64,000 bases of DNA from Devosia sp. RR2S18 (GTDB lineage: Bacteria; Pseudomonadota; Alphaproteobacteria; Rhizobiales; Devosiaceae), in assembly GCF_030177755.1 (NCBI RefSeq), contig NZ_CP126539.1:2070001-2134000 (forward strand), in the 5' to 3' direction. The notes below the pieces were generated by a model, which saw only the letters and a list, made by a program, of their open reading frames with translations, did not search any database and was not told the DNA's origin. The position numbers and the translations under genes were made by a program. This document shows positions 37,245 through 46,022 of this stretch, one piece after another; position 1 is the stretch's first letter; the number at the start of each line of letters is the position of its first letter.

Positions 37245-40200
37245 TGTTCGCTACCTTCCGGTTGCAGCAGGTTTCGGATGCCCTCCAGCGGCACGGCCAA
37301 CCATGTCGGTCGGTTGGCGAGTTCATAGCCCACCTCGTAGAAGGCTTTCTGGAGGAGAAAGAGGTCGGTCAGCGCCCGAGCGAAGTCGGCATCCTGTGGA
37401 TAGGTCGACGTCTCGGCGCTGTGGGCTCGGTATTCTTCAAGGAAAGACCGGGCAAAGGTATCGTGCCAGAGCTGAGCCCTTTCGCGCGTGTGATCGCTGA
37501 TCGTGCCAATCGCGTCCCGACGCAGATTGAGGGCCGTAGCGGCAGCATATTGGAACGACCGCAACATGCCCGCGACATCGCGCAGTGGCGATGACTTAGC
37601 GCGACGCTCCGAAAGCGGTCGACGGGGCTCACCTTCGAAGTCGATGATCATGAAATCGCCTTGGGCGACGAGCACCTGACCCAAATGGTAATCGCCATGA
37701 ATGCGAGAGATCGCACCCGACGGCTGCTGCCGCGATGCAGCCTTCATGCGGTCGAGTAAGGACTCGCGCGCCGAGAGCACTTCGTCGGCCAAAGCAGCAA
37801 CCTCCTCGGACAGACCGGAGCGAGCGCTCTTGAGGCTTTCAAGGACTGTTTCGGCTTCGTGGACGGCTTCATCAACCCAAGTCTTGAGTTGGTCCTGCGT
37901 GAGGTCTTCAGTCTTGAAGTCAGCTTTGTCGGTCTCCACGGCCAAGGCTCGATGCAGTTCCGCTGTGCGCTGGCCGAGCAGGCCACCCATGGCAAGGGAA
38001 AGCTCGAAATCTTGCTCACCCTCTGGTTCCTGCGGATCGCCGGTTCGGAGATCCTGCTCTTCAAGATCACGCACCAAGGCATCGGTGATCACCGCCCAGG
38101 CATCGCCCTGATTGGGGACAAAGGCGAATGCGGCCGCCAATGTGGTGAGCTCGTTATTGCTGGAGTTGTGCTCAATTGAACCCAGGAACGCAGGCGTGTT
38201 GGCAAAGCCGGCTTCTTCGGTCAGGAAGCGTGCGACCTCTACATCGGGCTGTTCGCCAGCGCGCAGCCGGCGGTAGAGCTTGAGAATGACCTTGTCGGCA
38301 AAGGCAATCGACACGTTGCTTTGCTCGACGCCAAGCGGCCGAGACTCCCCGAGATCCTCGATTTCGGAAAGGAGTGGGCCGCCACGGAAAACGACTTCTC
38401 CGTCGCTGCTGTCGAACGAGCCGCCTTGCCGCATAGTGGTTAGCAGCGTTTCCGCCAGCGCTTCATCATAGACGCCGTCGACCAGCGCGCCCACACGGGG
38501 GCCACGGCGAATCTTGGCAAGCGTATAGGAAAGCTTGGGTGCGCCCGTCTGCAGGTTTTCTTCGCCCCAGCGGGCGGTGATCGGCAGGAAGTAGCGCTGC
38601 GTTTCGCCACCGAGCTCAACATCGATGAACACCAGCGCGTGTTCGCTTTCCTTGAGCTCGATCAATGGCGTGATGCTCACACTCTCGATTGGCGTGTCCT
38701 TGGCGCCGAACCAGCGCTGCAGAGGCAGGAATTGCGGCAGGGTGTCCTGCTCAAGCTGTTTGCGTTCCCGACCCGTCAGCGCGGTCATCAGGCGCCCATC
38801 ACGCGTGGTAACGGTGATGAATTCAGGCAGGATCTCCGGCAATTGCTCATGCCAGCGGGGCGCTTCACCTTCCTCGGTCAGCAAGAACCAATAAAAGCCG
38901 AAGGCGGGTAGGGTGAGCATGTAGGGCAGATCACCAATCGGCGGGAAGGGGGAACGACCCGTCAGCTCGATGGGAACCGCGCCCTTGTAGCGCGAAAGGT
39001 CAATTTCCACAGCCTGAGCCGTACGCGAGAGGTTGGCGACACAGAGAACTTTCTCGTTCTCTGTTTCGCGGACATAGGTCAGAACCTTGCGATTGCGTGG
39101 ATAAAGCAGGGTCATCGTGCCCCGGCCAAAAGCCGGATGCTGCTTGCGCACTGCAATCATGCGTCGCGTCCAGTTCAGCAGGGAGGAGGGGTCACCCTGC
39201 TGGCTCTCCACATTGATGACCTGATAGCCGTAAACTGGGTCCTGGATGGCGGGCAGGTACAACTGCTGGGGATTGGCGCGCGAGAAATCGGCGTTGCGGT
39301 CCGCTGACCATTGCATGGGCGTGCGGACGCCGTCGCGGTCACCGAGATAGTAGTTGTCCCCCATGCCGATCTCATCGCCATAATAGACGATGGGCGTGCC
39401 GGGCATGGACATCAGGAGCGAATTCAGCAGCTCGATCTTGCGCCGATCGTTCTGCATTAGCGGGGCCAGACGTCGGCGGATGCCGAGGTTGATACGGGCT
39501 CTCCGGTCATCGGCATAAGTGCGCCAGAGATAATCGCGTTCCTGATCGGTTACCATTTCGAGCGTGAGCTCATCATGGTTACGCAAGAAAATGCCCCACT
39601 GGCAGTTCTCTGGAATTTCAGGCGTCTGCCGGATGATGTCGGTGATGGGGTGCCGGTCTTCCTGTGCCAGCGCCATGTACATGCGCGGCATCAGTGGGAA
39701 GTGGAACCCCATGTGGCACTCATCGCCCTCGCCGAAATAGGGGCGAGTGTCTTCTGGCCATTGATTGGCTTCGGCCAGCAGCATGCGGTCCGAATAGTTG
39801 CGGTCGAGTTCGGCCCGGATCTTTTTGAGGACGTCGTGCGTCTCGGGCAGGTTCTCGTTGTTAGTGCCGTCCCGTTCGATCAGGTAAGGAATTGCGTCGA
39901 GCCGCAGCCCGTCCACACCCATGTCGAGCCAATAGCGCATGACCTTGAGCACTTCGTCCAGCACGCGGGGATTGTCGAAGTTGAGGTCAGGTTGGTGCGA
40001 ATAGAAGCGGTGCCAATAGAACTGCCCAGCGACCGGGTCCCAGGTCCAATTCGACTTTTCGGTGTCGGTGAAAATGATCCGGGTTTCCGGCCACTTCGCG
40101 TCGCTGTCACTCCAGACATAGAAGTCGCGCGCCGCAGAGCCGGGCTTGGACTCGCGGGCACGCTGGAACCAGGGGTGCTGGTCGGAGGTGTGGTTGATAA

Positions 40201-40579
40201 CCAGTTCGGTAATAACCCGCAGCCCACGCCGGTGGGCTTCTGCGACAAAGGCCTTGAACTCCTTCATCGTACCGTAGGACGGGTTGATGGACCGGTAGTC
40301 CGAAATATCGTAGCCGTCATCACGCAGCGGCGAGGGATAAAACGGCAGCAGCCAAATAGCTGTGACGCCCAGCTCCTGCACATGGTCGAGCCGGCGCATC
40401 AGGCCGGCAAAGTCGCCAATGCCGTCGCCATTGGCATCCTGGAAAGCCTTGACGTGCAACTGGTAGATGATGGCATCGCGGTACCATTCGGTGTCCGCGC
40501 GATCGATCATGCCGTCTACCCGAGCATTGCCCCGCAGCTTATTCCGTCCGCTGCTGTCATTGGCTAGCTTGTCCATCAT
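37241..40579 (-). CDS. treS: Trehalose synthase / maltokinase fusion (TreS-Pep2)
   Basis: A 1112-aa bifunctional protein. The N-terminal GH13 TreS (about 1-560) isomerises trehalose and maltose: [29 protein letters not shown] (about 226), LLAEANQWP (about 268) and LRNHDEL (about 336). The C-terminal maltokinase (about 600-1110) phosphorylates maltose to maltose-1-phosphate, with a kinase-like [12 protein letters not shown] (about 961) and IIDFEGEP (Mg site, about 978). This supplies the substrate for GlgE. The start at 40579 overlaps the glgE stop by ATGA. The fusion couples the two steps and is known in several bacteria with the GlgE pathway. Confidence 0.95.
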   Translation of the reverse strand: MMDKLANDSSGRNKLRGNARVDGMIDRADTEWYRDAIIYQLHVKAFQDANGDGIGDFAGLMRRLDHVQELGVTAIWLLPFYPSPLRDDGYDISDYRSINPSYGTMKEFKAFVAEAHRRGLRVITELVINHTSDQHPWFQRARESKPGSAARDFYVWSDSDAKWPETRIIFTDTEKSNWTWDPVAGQFYWHRFYSHQPDLNFDNPRVLDEVLKVMRYWLDMGVDGLRLDAIPYLIERDGTNNENLPETHDVLKKIRAELDRNYSDRMLLAEANQWPEDTRPYFGEGDECHMGFHFPLMPRMYMALAQEDRHPITDIIRQTPEIPENCQWGIFLRNHDELTLEMVTDQERDYLWRTYADDRRARINLGIRRRLAPLMQNDRRKIELLNSLLMSMPGTPIVYYGDEIGMGDNYYLGDRDGVRTPMQWSADRNADFSRANPQQLYLPAIQDPVYGYQVINVESQQGDPSSLLNWTRRMIAVRKQHPAFGRGTMTLLYPRNRKVLTYVRETENEKVLCVANLSRTAQAVEIDLSRYKGAVPIELTGRSPFPPIGDLPYMLTLPAFGFYWFLLTEEGEAPRWHEQLPEILPEFITVTTRDGRLMTALTGRERKQLEQDTLPQFLPLQRWFGAKDTPIESVSITPLIELKESEHALVFIDVELGGETQRYFLPITARWGEENLQTGAPKLSYTLAKIRRGPRVGALVDGVYDEALAETLLTTMRQGGSFDSSDGEVVFRGGPLLSEIEDLGESRPLGVEQSNVSIAFADKVILKLYRRLRAGEQPDVEVARFLTEEAGFANTPAFLGSIEHNSSNNELTTLAAAFAFVPNQGDAWAVITDALVRDLEEQDLRTGDPQEPEGEQDFELSLAMGGLLGQRTAELHRALAVETDKADFKTEDLTQDQLKTWVDEAVHEAETVLESLKSARSGLSEEVAALADEVLSARESLLDRMKAASRQQPSGAISRIHGDYHLGQVLVAQGDFMIIDFEGEPRRPLSERRAKSSPLRDVAGMLRSFQYAAATALNLRRDAIGTISDHTRERAQLWHDTFARSFLEEYRAHSAETSTYPQDADFARALTDLFLLQKAFYEVGYELANRPTWLAVPLEGIRNLLQPEGSEQ

Positions 40580-42633
40580 GTAGTCACTCCGGGCGCGATC
40601 AGGCGCCAAATGGCGTAGGGCTTATAGTAGGGGTCGAGCCGAATGCGGTGGTTCTTGCCGTACCAGGTCGAGCGGTAGCCGGTTACGACGTCCTCCACCT
40701 CGACGGCGGCATCATCGGGCAGGCCTAGTTCCCAAAGGGGCAATTCGTAGTCGGCTTCGTGGGCGTTGTGCGGATCAAGGCACACATGAAACAGCAGGAA
40801 GTCGGACATGTCGGCCGTCCGCTTGCCGTAGTAGAGGATGTTGTCGTTATAGGCCTTGTAGAACTGTAGGCTGGTGAAATCCTGCAGCGCCTTGTGCTCG
40901 CGGCGCAGCTTGTTCATCAGCTTGATGTCCCAGCTGATATTGTCGGGATGATCGAAATCCCAGGCTCGGATTTCGTATTTCTCGGAGTTGAGGTACTCCT
41001 CCTTGCCCGGCACGCCGGCCGCATCGCAGATCTCGTAGCCGTTGTAGAGGCCGTAATTTCCGCCCAGGGTCGCTGCCAGTACTAGCCGCGTTTGGAAGGC
41101 GGGGCGCCCACCATATTGCAGATAGAACGGGTTGATGTCGGGCGTGTTGGCGAAGAAGTTCGGCCGCATATAGTGCCGGCACTCCTCGGTGGTGAGTTCG
41201 GTCAGGTACTCCTCGATTTCCCACTTCACGTTGCGCCAGGTAAAATAGGAATAGCTCTGCGAGAAGCCGACCTTCGCCAAACGCTTCATGACCTTGGGGC
41301 GGGTGAACGCTTCGGCCAGGAAGATCGCCTCGGGATGGCGGCTCCGCACTTCCCAGATCATCCACTCCCAGAAGGGGAAGGGCTTAGTGTGAGGGTTGTC
41401 GACGCGGAAAATCGTCACGCCCTTGTCGATCCAGAACAGCACGATATCGCGCAGGGCGTACCAAAGGCTGGGTATGGCATCGCGGTAGAAGTGAACGTTG
41501 ACGATGTCCTCGTACTTCTTGGGCGGGTTCTCGGCGAACTTGATCGACCCGTCCGGCCGCCAGTCGAACCATTCGGGATGCTGCTTAATCCAGGGGTGAT
41601 CGGGGGAACACTGAATGGCGAAGTCGATCGCGACCTCAAGCCCATGGCGGCGCGCCGCCTCCACCAGATTGGCGAAGTCCTCGAAGCTGCCGAGTTCAGG
41701 GTGCAGCGCGTCGTGGCCACCTTCCTCGGAGCCGATGGCATAGGGGCTGCCAGGATCATCGGGCCCAGGGGTTAGTGTATTGTTGCGGCCCTTGCGGTTG
41801 GTCTTGCCGATGGGATGAATGGGCGGGAAATAAAGGACGTCAAAGCCCATGTCCTGCACATAGGGCAGTTGCTTGATGACGTCGTTGAAGGTGCCGTGCT
41901 TGCTTGCACTGCCCGATTGCGAACGCGGGAAAAGTTCGTACCAGGCGCTGAACGCAGCCGCCCGACGGTCCACATAAACTTCAAGCACCCGCTCATAGCG
42001 GCTGAGATTGGTGCGGCGGCCGGCCTGCTGCATCACCGCCATCAGATCGGAAGTGGTCAGCAGCCCTAATCGCTCCTCATCGCTCCGCGCAGCACCGAAA
42101 TCGGCGACGCAGCGCTCGATAGCCCGGCAGTGCTCGGCACTGGGGGTAGGTGTCTGATTGAGCGCAGCCTCGATGAGGCGCTTGCCCTCTTCGAGCTCGA
42201 GCGAGATGTTCTGGCCAGCCGCGTGCTTCTTGGCCACCTCCTTGCGCCAAGTGGTGTAGAGGTCGCGCCAGGCAATGATCGTGTAATTGAAAAGACCAAG
42301 CTTGTCGGGGGTGAACGACGCCTGCCAGCGATCATTGACGATGAACTCCATGCGCACTTCGCGCCAGCGATCCTCATCGGCAGCCCGATAGAGCAAGGCG
42401 GCATCGATGGTGTCGTGCCCGTCGCCGAAGATGTCGGCCTGGATCTGGAACGCCTCGCCGACGACGCATTTCGCGGGAAAGCGACCACCATCGATTTCGG
42501 GATCGATGCCCTCGATCGCGATGCGGTTTTCCGCGAGCTTGGCGAGCAGCCCCAGCTCCTGCGCCTTGTTGGCGGGTAACTGGTAACTCGACAGGCCGGC
42601 GTCTTTGTCCGGGCCAGGTCCATTGCTGTGCAT
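40576..42633 (-). CDS. glgE: Alpha-1,4-glucan:maltose-1-phosphate maltosyltransferase
   Basis: It extends alpha-1,4-glucans by transferring maltosyl from maltose-1-phosphate, making glucan without ADP-glucose. The 685-aa GH13_3 protein shows an N-terminal beta domain (CVVGEAFQIQADIFGDGHDT), the phosphate-site region FPPIHPIGKTNRKGRNN, nucleophile IFRVDNPHTKPFPFWEW (about 409), general acid IFLAEAFTRP (about 438), and the C-terminal beta domain. It is the first gene of glgE-treS/pep2-glgB. GAGGGGAGA lies 10 nt before the ATG, and an EcfG-like promoter ends about 30 nt upstream. Confidence 0.95.
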   Translation of the reverse strand: MHSNGPGPDKDAGLSSYQLPANKAQELGLLAKLAENRIAIEGIDPEIDGGRFPAKCVVGEAFQIQADIFGDGHDTIDAALLYRAADEDRWREVRMEFIVNDRWQASFTPDKLGLFNYTIIAWRDLYTTWRKEVAKKHAAGQNISLELEEGKRLIEAALNQTPTPSAEHCRAIERCVADFGAARSDEERLGLLTTSDLMAVMQQAGRRTNLSRYERVLEVYVDRRAAAFSAWYELFPRSQSGSASKHGTFNDVIKQLPYVQDMGFDVLYFPPIHPIGKTNRKGRNNTLTPGPDDPGSPYAIGSEEGGHDALHPELGSFEDFANLVEAARRHGLEVAIDFAIQCSPDHPWIKQHPEWFDWRPDGSIKFAENPPKKYEDIVNVHFYRDAIPSLWYALRDIVLFWIDKGVTIFRVDNPHTKPFPFWEWMIWEVRSRHPEAIFLAEAFTRPKVMKRLAKVGFSQSYSYFTWRNVKWEIEEYLTELTTEECRHYMRPNFFANTPDINPFYLQYGGRPAFQTRLVLAATLGGNYGLYNGYEICDAAGVPGKEEYLNSEKYEIRAWDFDHPDNISWDIKLMNKLRREHKALQDFTSLQFYKAYNDNILYYGKRTADMSDFLLFHVCLDPHNAHEADYELPLWELGLPDDAAVEVEDVVTGYRSTWYGKNHRIRLDPYYKPYAIWRLIAPGVTT

Positions 42634-42661
42634 TGGGCAGTCTCCCCTCGTCTAAGTTGCC

Positions 42662-42687
42662 AACGCAGGGGAGCAGGTTTGGTTTCC
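42662..42687 (-). promoter_or_regulatory. EcfG-like general-stress promoter upstream of glgE
   Basis: On the minus strand GGAAA (42687-42683), 17 nt, then CGTT (42665-42662) sits 29 nt before the glgE ATG. The alphaproteobacterial EcfG consensus is GGAAC-N16/17-CGTT, so one base differs. Trehalose and glucan genes belonging to the general stress response would fit. The assignment rests on sequence match only. Confidence 0.5.
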
Positions 42688-42812
42688 CTTCTTGCGGGCA
42701 GGTGGACAGGCGCCGCGGTAAAGCAGCTCTTACGGCCTGTTTCTAAGGCGGTCCTGCTGCAACCGTGTGTAGGAAAGTTCGTTGCCTCTGCGCACTAGCC
42801 GGGAGCAAGACA

Positions 42813-43961
42813 ATGACAGAACACACCGACAAGCGCTCACACCAAGGGGAAGGCCGCGGCCGTGGGGCGGAAAGTCCGCAGCAGATCCCTGCGAAAGGCT
42901 GGAAGGATGTGCTCTGGCGAACTTATCACGAGATCAGCGAGGACCGCGTGACGATGGTCGCCGCTGCCGTGACGTACTTCCTGCTCCTGTCCATGGTTCC
43001 TGCCCTTACGGCGCTGGTCTCGATCTACGGCCTCTTCACCGATCCGGCTACCGTAACCCAGCACATTCAGTCGCTCTCATCTTTTGTGCCCGAAGACGGC
43101 ATGGCGATCATCGAAGAGCAGTTGACGCGTCTGAGCTCGACCGGTGGGACGACGCTCGGGTTCGCCTTGTTTTTCTCGGTTGGCATAGCGCTGTGGAGCG
43201 CCAGTGCCGGGGTGAAGAACCTCTTTGAAGCAATGAACATTGCCTATGAGGAGCGCGAGAGCCGCAGCTTCATCAAGCTCAACGCGACCGCACTGCTGTT
43301 CACCCTCGCCGGCCTGCTCGCCATCATCGCCATGATTGGCGTGGCCGTTGTGGTTCCTGTGGTGCTGAACGTCGTGGGGCTGGGCAGCGGCTTGGAATGG
43401 CTCGTTCAGATCGGGTCCTATGTTGTGCTGGCCCTGTTCCTGCTCGCCGGGATCGCGGCGCTCTACCGGTACGGACCAAGTCGTCAGCAGGCCGAATGGA
43501 AGTGGATCACCCCCGGCGCGCTGTTCGCCGTGGTGGCTATCATCGTGATCTCTATTCTTTTTTCTTGGTACACCAGCAACTTCGCCAACTACAACGAGAC
43601 CTATGGATCGCTGGGTGGGCTGATCGCTCTATTGACCTGGATCTGGATCACCATGACGGTTCTCATCATCGGGGCCGAACTCAATTCCGAGACCGAGCAT
43701 CAGACCCGCCAGGACACCACCATTGGCACCGACGATCCAATGGGTAGGCGAGACGCTACCGTCGCTGACACCCTCGGACGTACGGCCGGTGAGGACGACA
43801 GCAACGACCAGCACACCGAGGAATGGCGCGCCGGCTACAAGGCCGGTGCCAGCAAATACAAGCCTGAACGCCGCCGGTTCTCCGCCAGTTCGTTGCTATT
43901 CGCACTCCCCGCTGCGCTTGCCGTGTCACTCGTCGAACGGCGCAAGAAGCAGCAGCGCTGA
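42813..43961 (+). CDS. YihY/BrkB-family inner-membrane protein
   Basis: A polytopic membrane protein of 382 aa in the YihY/virulence-factor-BrkB family (UPF0761). It has about six transmembrane segments between residues 45 and 290: VAAAVTYFLLLSMVPALTALVS, LGFALFFSVGIALWSA, TALLFTLAGLLAIIAMIGV, YVVLALFLLAGIAALYRYG and others. The family signature GGLIALLTWIWITMTVLIIGAELN is near the end. Both termini are hydrophilic and cytoplasmic, the N-terminus rich in charged residues. Its function is not established; it has been mistaken for RNase BN in the past. It is divergent from glgE. Confidence 0.88.
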   Translation: MTEHTDKRSHQGEGRGRGAESPQQIPAKGWKDVLWRTYHEISEDRVTMVAAAVTYFLLLSMVPALTALVSIYGLFTDPATVTQHIQSLSSFVPEDGMAIIEEQLTRLSSTGGTTLGFALFFSVGIALWSASAGVKNLFEAMNIAYEERESRSFIKLNATALLFTLAGLLAIIAMIGVAVVVPVVLNVVGLGSGLEWLVQIGSYVVLALFLLAGIAALYRYGPSRQQAEWKWITPGALFAVVAIIVISILFSWYTSNFANYNETYGSLGGLIALLTWIWITMTVLIIGAELNSETEHQTRQDTTIGTDDPMGRRDATVADTLGRTAGEDDSNDQHTEEWRAGYKAGASKYKPERRRFSASSLLFALPAALAVSLVERRKKQQR

Positions 43962-44047
43962 GCCATCGGGTTCGCTCAATCGGCACCGGCTACATGCAAC
44001 TTCGCAGCCTGGCCCGTGTTTGCCTCAGAGAACGGAGACTTACCGAA

Positions 44048-44368
44048 ATGAAGATCGCCTCACCATTCCTCCTTGCGCTGCTGCCTGTTCTGGCTGTCGG
44101 CTCCACCCTGCCTGCTCAGGCACAGGAAGCCGTCTATGCCTGTTCCAGCCAGCAGGAGCTCGAGCAAACCATCGCCAGCGACGGCTCAATCCTACCGGAG
44201 AACTGTTCCACGCTGACGGTGACCTCCCTCGAAAGCCAAGGTGAGTCGCTGTGCTTGCTGCAGTTGGAGGCCTCCGAAGAGGATCTGCTGGGATCGCTCC
44301 GCGATGCCGCCTTGTCCTCGGAATGGTGGGTGCGCTGCGATGCACTCGGCGCGGCACTGGTCCGCTAA
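44048..44368 (+). CDS. Small secreted hypothetical protein (106 aa)
   Basis: A predicted periplasmic protein with a clean signal peptide (ASPFLLALLPVLAVGSTLPAQAQ, cleavage near residue 25). The mature 80 residues have four Cys (YACSS, ENCST, SLCLL, VRCDA), which could form two disulfides. No family was recognised. GGAGA precedes the ATG at 44048. It lies 86 bp after the YihY gene and 30 bp before the next small gene, so all three may be co-transcribed. Confidence 0.65.
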   Translation: MKIASPFLLALLPVLAVGSTLPAQAQEAVYACSSQQELEQTIASDGSILPENCSTLTVTSLESQGESLCLLQLEASEEDLLGSLRDAALSSEWWVRCDALGAALVR

Positions 44369-44398
44369 TTCTTGAAACCTACCAAAAGGAGCTCGACC

Positions 44399-44680
44399 AT
44401 GGCGAACGATCCTAAGAATACCGGCCGCCCAATTGACCGCCTCAAAAGGGAAGCTGGCCGCGAGAGCCAATCCGGCAATCCGGTCGATGAATTCGAACTC
44501 TCATCCGACGTCCAGGGCAAGAACTCGCTTCAGGGCAACGATCAGGAGTCGGTGAACAACGAGCGTCACGCCCAGGCGGAAGGCAAGGGCGAAACCGACG
44601 GCATCATCGAGAGCCACGAGAAGCTCGACAAGGATGTGCGCGCCGAGCGCGACCTCGGCAAGGGCAATCGCTCCAGCTGA
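44399..44680 (+). CDS. Small, very hydrophilic hypothetical protein (93 aa)
   Basis: A low-complexity soluble protein rich in Asn, Asp, Glu, Gln, Lys and Gly with almost no aromatic residues and no Cys (GKNSLQGNDQESVNNERHAQ). The composition resembles stress-related intrinsically disordered proteins; I recognise no named family. AAAAGGAG stands 8 nt before the ATG. A terminator follows at 44690. The context of trehalose/glucan genes suggests a stress role, which is inference. Confidence 0.7.
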   Translation: MANDPKNTGRPIDRLKREAGRESQSGNPVDEFELSSDVQGKNSLQGNDQESVNNERHAQAEGKGETDGIIESHEKLDKDVRAERDLGKGNRSS

Positions 44681-44689
44681 TCGGAATAC

Positions 44690-44712
44690 GGGGCGCTCAG
44701 CGCCCCGTTTCA
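44690..44712. terminator. Terminator between convergent genes
   Basis: A 7-bp GC stem (GGGGCGC/GCGCCCC, loop TCA) is followed by GTTTCACTT on the plus strand. It sits between the 93-aa gene and the convergent SDR gene. The T-tract is short. Confidence 0.6.
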
Positions 44713-44713
44713 C

Positions 44714-45487
44714 TTACGGCATGAGTTGTCCGCCGTTCACCTCAATCGTCTGACCGACGACGTAGCTCGACAGCGTCGCGGAGGCGAGAAAAAGATAAGC
44801 CCCCGTACATTCATCCGCCACGCCCAACCGACCGGCGGGGATTGTCGCACGCTGCGCTTCCAACTGGGCTTCAGTGGAATAGCGCTCGTGGAACCGGGTC
44901 GTGATCACCCCAGGCGCAACCGCATTGACCCGAATACCGAGCGGGATCAGTTCCTTGGCCATTCCCCGCGTCACATTGGCGATAAACGCCTTGGATGAGC
45001 CATAAAGGCCAGCGCCGTTGCTGGCGCCGTTCCGAGCGGCAATGGAGGTGGTGTTGATGATAAACCCGCCCCGTTGCTTGAGGTGGGGAACTGCCGCACG
45101 GCACGCGGCAAGCACCGAGCGCGCATTGAGATCCATGATCTGGTCGTAAAGCTCGTCGGTCCAGTCCTGGTAGAGCTGTCGAGCCACCATTCCACCGGCA
45201 TTATTGATAAGCCCATCCAGTCCGCCGAGCACTTCAGCGGCTTGTTCCACGGCGCGGCTCATCGCAGCAGAATCGGACGCGTCAGCCCGCACCAGTTCAA
45301 CAGTGCCGCCGGAACCGCGTATGTTCTCGGCCAAGGCAGTGGCCGCATCCTGGCTGGAATTGTAGTGCAGTCCCACCTTGGCTCCTTGTGCGGCGAAGGC
45401 GCGCGCCAAGGCTGCGCCAATGCCGGTAGAGGCGCCGGTGATCAGTACCGCCTTGTCGGCGAGATCGGGAATGGTGAGTTGAGGCAT
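44714..45487 (-). CDS. SDR-family oxidoreductase
   Basis: A classical short-chain dehydrogenase/reductase of 257 aa. The NAD(P) motif TGASTGIGAALARAFA starts at residue 15 and NNAG lies near 93. The catalytic Ser is in NTTSIAARNG, and Tyr and Lys in YGSSKAF (about 163-167). The PGVITTRFHER and C-terminal SYVVGQTIEVNGGQLMP regions are typical. HYNSS after the second beta strand hints at NADPH preference through a neighbouring basic residue, but this is weak. The substrate is unknown. The start at 45487 (MPQLTIPDL) is preferred over 45514. Confidence 0.9.
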   Translation of the reverse strand: MPQLTIPDLADKAVLITGASTGIGAALARAFAAQGAKVGLHYNSSQDAATALAENIRGSGGTVELVRADASDSAAMSRAVEQAAEVLGGLDGLINNAGGMVARQLYQDWTDELYDQIMDLNARSVLAACRAAVPHLKQRGGFIINTTSIAARNGASNGAGLYGSSKAFIANVTRGMAKELIPLGIRVNAVAPGVITTRFHERYSTEAQLEAQRATIPAGRLGVADECTGAYLFLASATLSSYVVGQTIEVNGGQLMP

Positions 45488-45640
45488 GTGCGAACCTGGG
45501 TTCATGATGTGCAATCATGGCTATTGGTCGCAGGTGGCGGTGTCAAACTCGACGTGTAGGTGTGGCTAGGTTCATCCTCCGGCGCATCCCTCTCCGCACA
45601 GTTCCGCGCGGCCGCGCCCACGGCAGATGGGGTGCTGTCG

Positions 45641-45877
45641 CTAATGTGCGAGTGCCTGCCACGCGTTGGAGTGGCAGGTAGATAGGGCCGATACCCAGAT
45701 CGTCATCGGCTGCGGTTCATCGCCGTCGCAACCGCGATCCGCGAGGATCGACTTAACGTTGTCAGGTCCCACGCTAGTGATTTCCTCGTAGACCCAGGGG
45801 GCGATCCTCGGCAGTTCGTTCAAGGCGAACTTGTCCGTGAGCGGGTCGGGTACGCGGTCGATGCTCGAAGCAGGCAT
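45641..45877 (-). CDS. Small hypothetical protein (78 aa)
   Basis: Begins MPASSIDRVPDPLTDKFALN with GGGAGA 6 nt upstream of the ATG. It has three Cys (GCDG, TCHSN-type spacing) but no membrane segment or signal peptide, and no family was recognised. An EcfG-like promoter element lies 28-53 nt upstream (45905-45930). The good SD and that element support a real gene, but conservation is untested. Confidence 0.5.
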   Translation of the reverse strand: MPASSIDRVPDPLTDKFALNELPRIAPWVYEEITSVGPDNVKSILADRGCDGDEPQPMTIWVSALSTCHSNAWQALAH

Positions 45878-45904
45878 AGCAAATCTCCCCATTGTACTAG
45901 GTCC

Positions 45905-45930
45905 AATGCCGCGCGTTCACACTCAGTTCC
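45905..45930 (-). promoter_or_regulatory. EcfG-like promoter upstream of the 78-aa gene
   Basis: On the minus strand GGAAC (45930-45926), 17 nt, then CATT (45908-45905). The -35 is exact and the -10 differs by one base from CGTT. It points towards the small gene at 45877. Confidence 0.4.
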
Positions 45931-46022
45931 GCCCTCCGGGAGTTGTGACCGTGCTGCCAACTTGCTTTGCTCGCGTAAATCCTTCTTGCTAGCCGAATGG
46001 ATTTCAGTCGTGAGTTGGTGAA

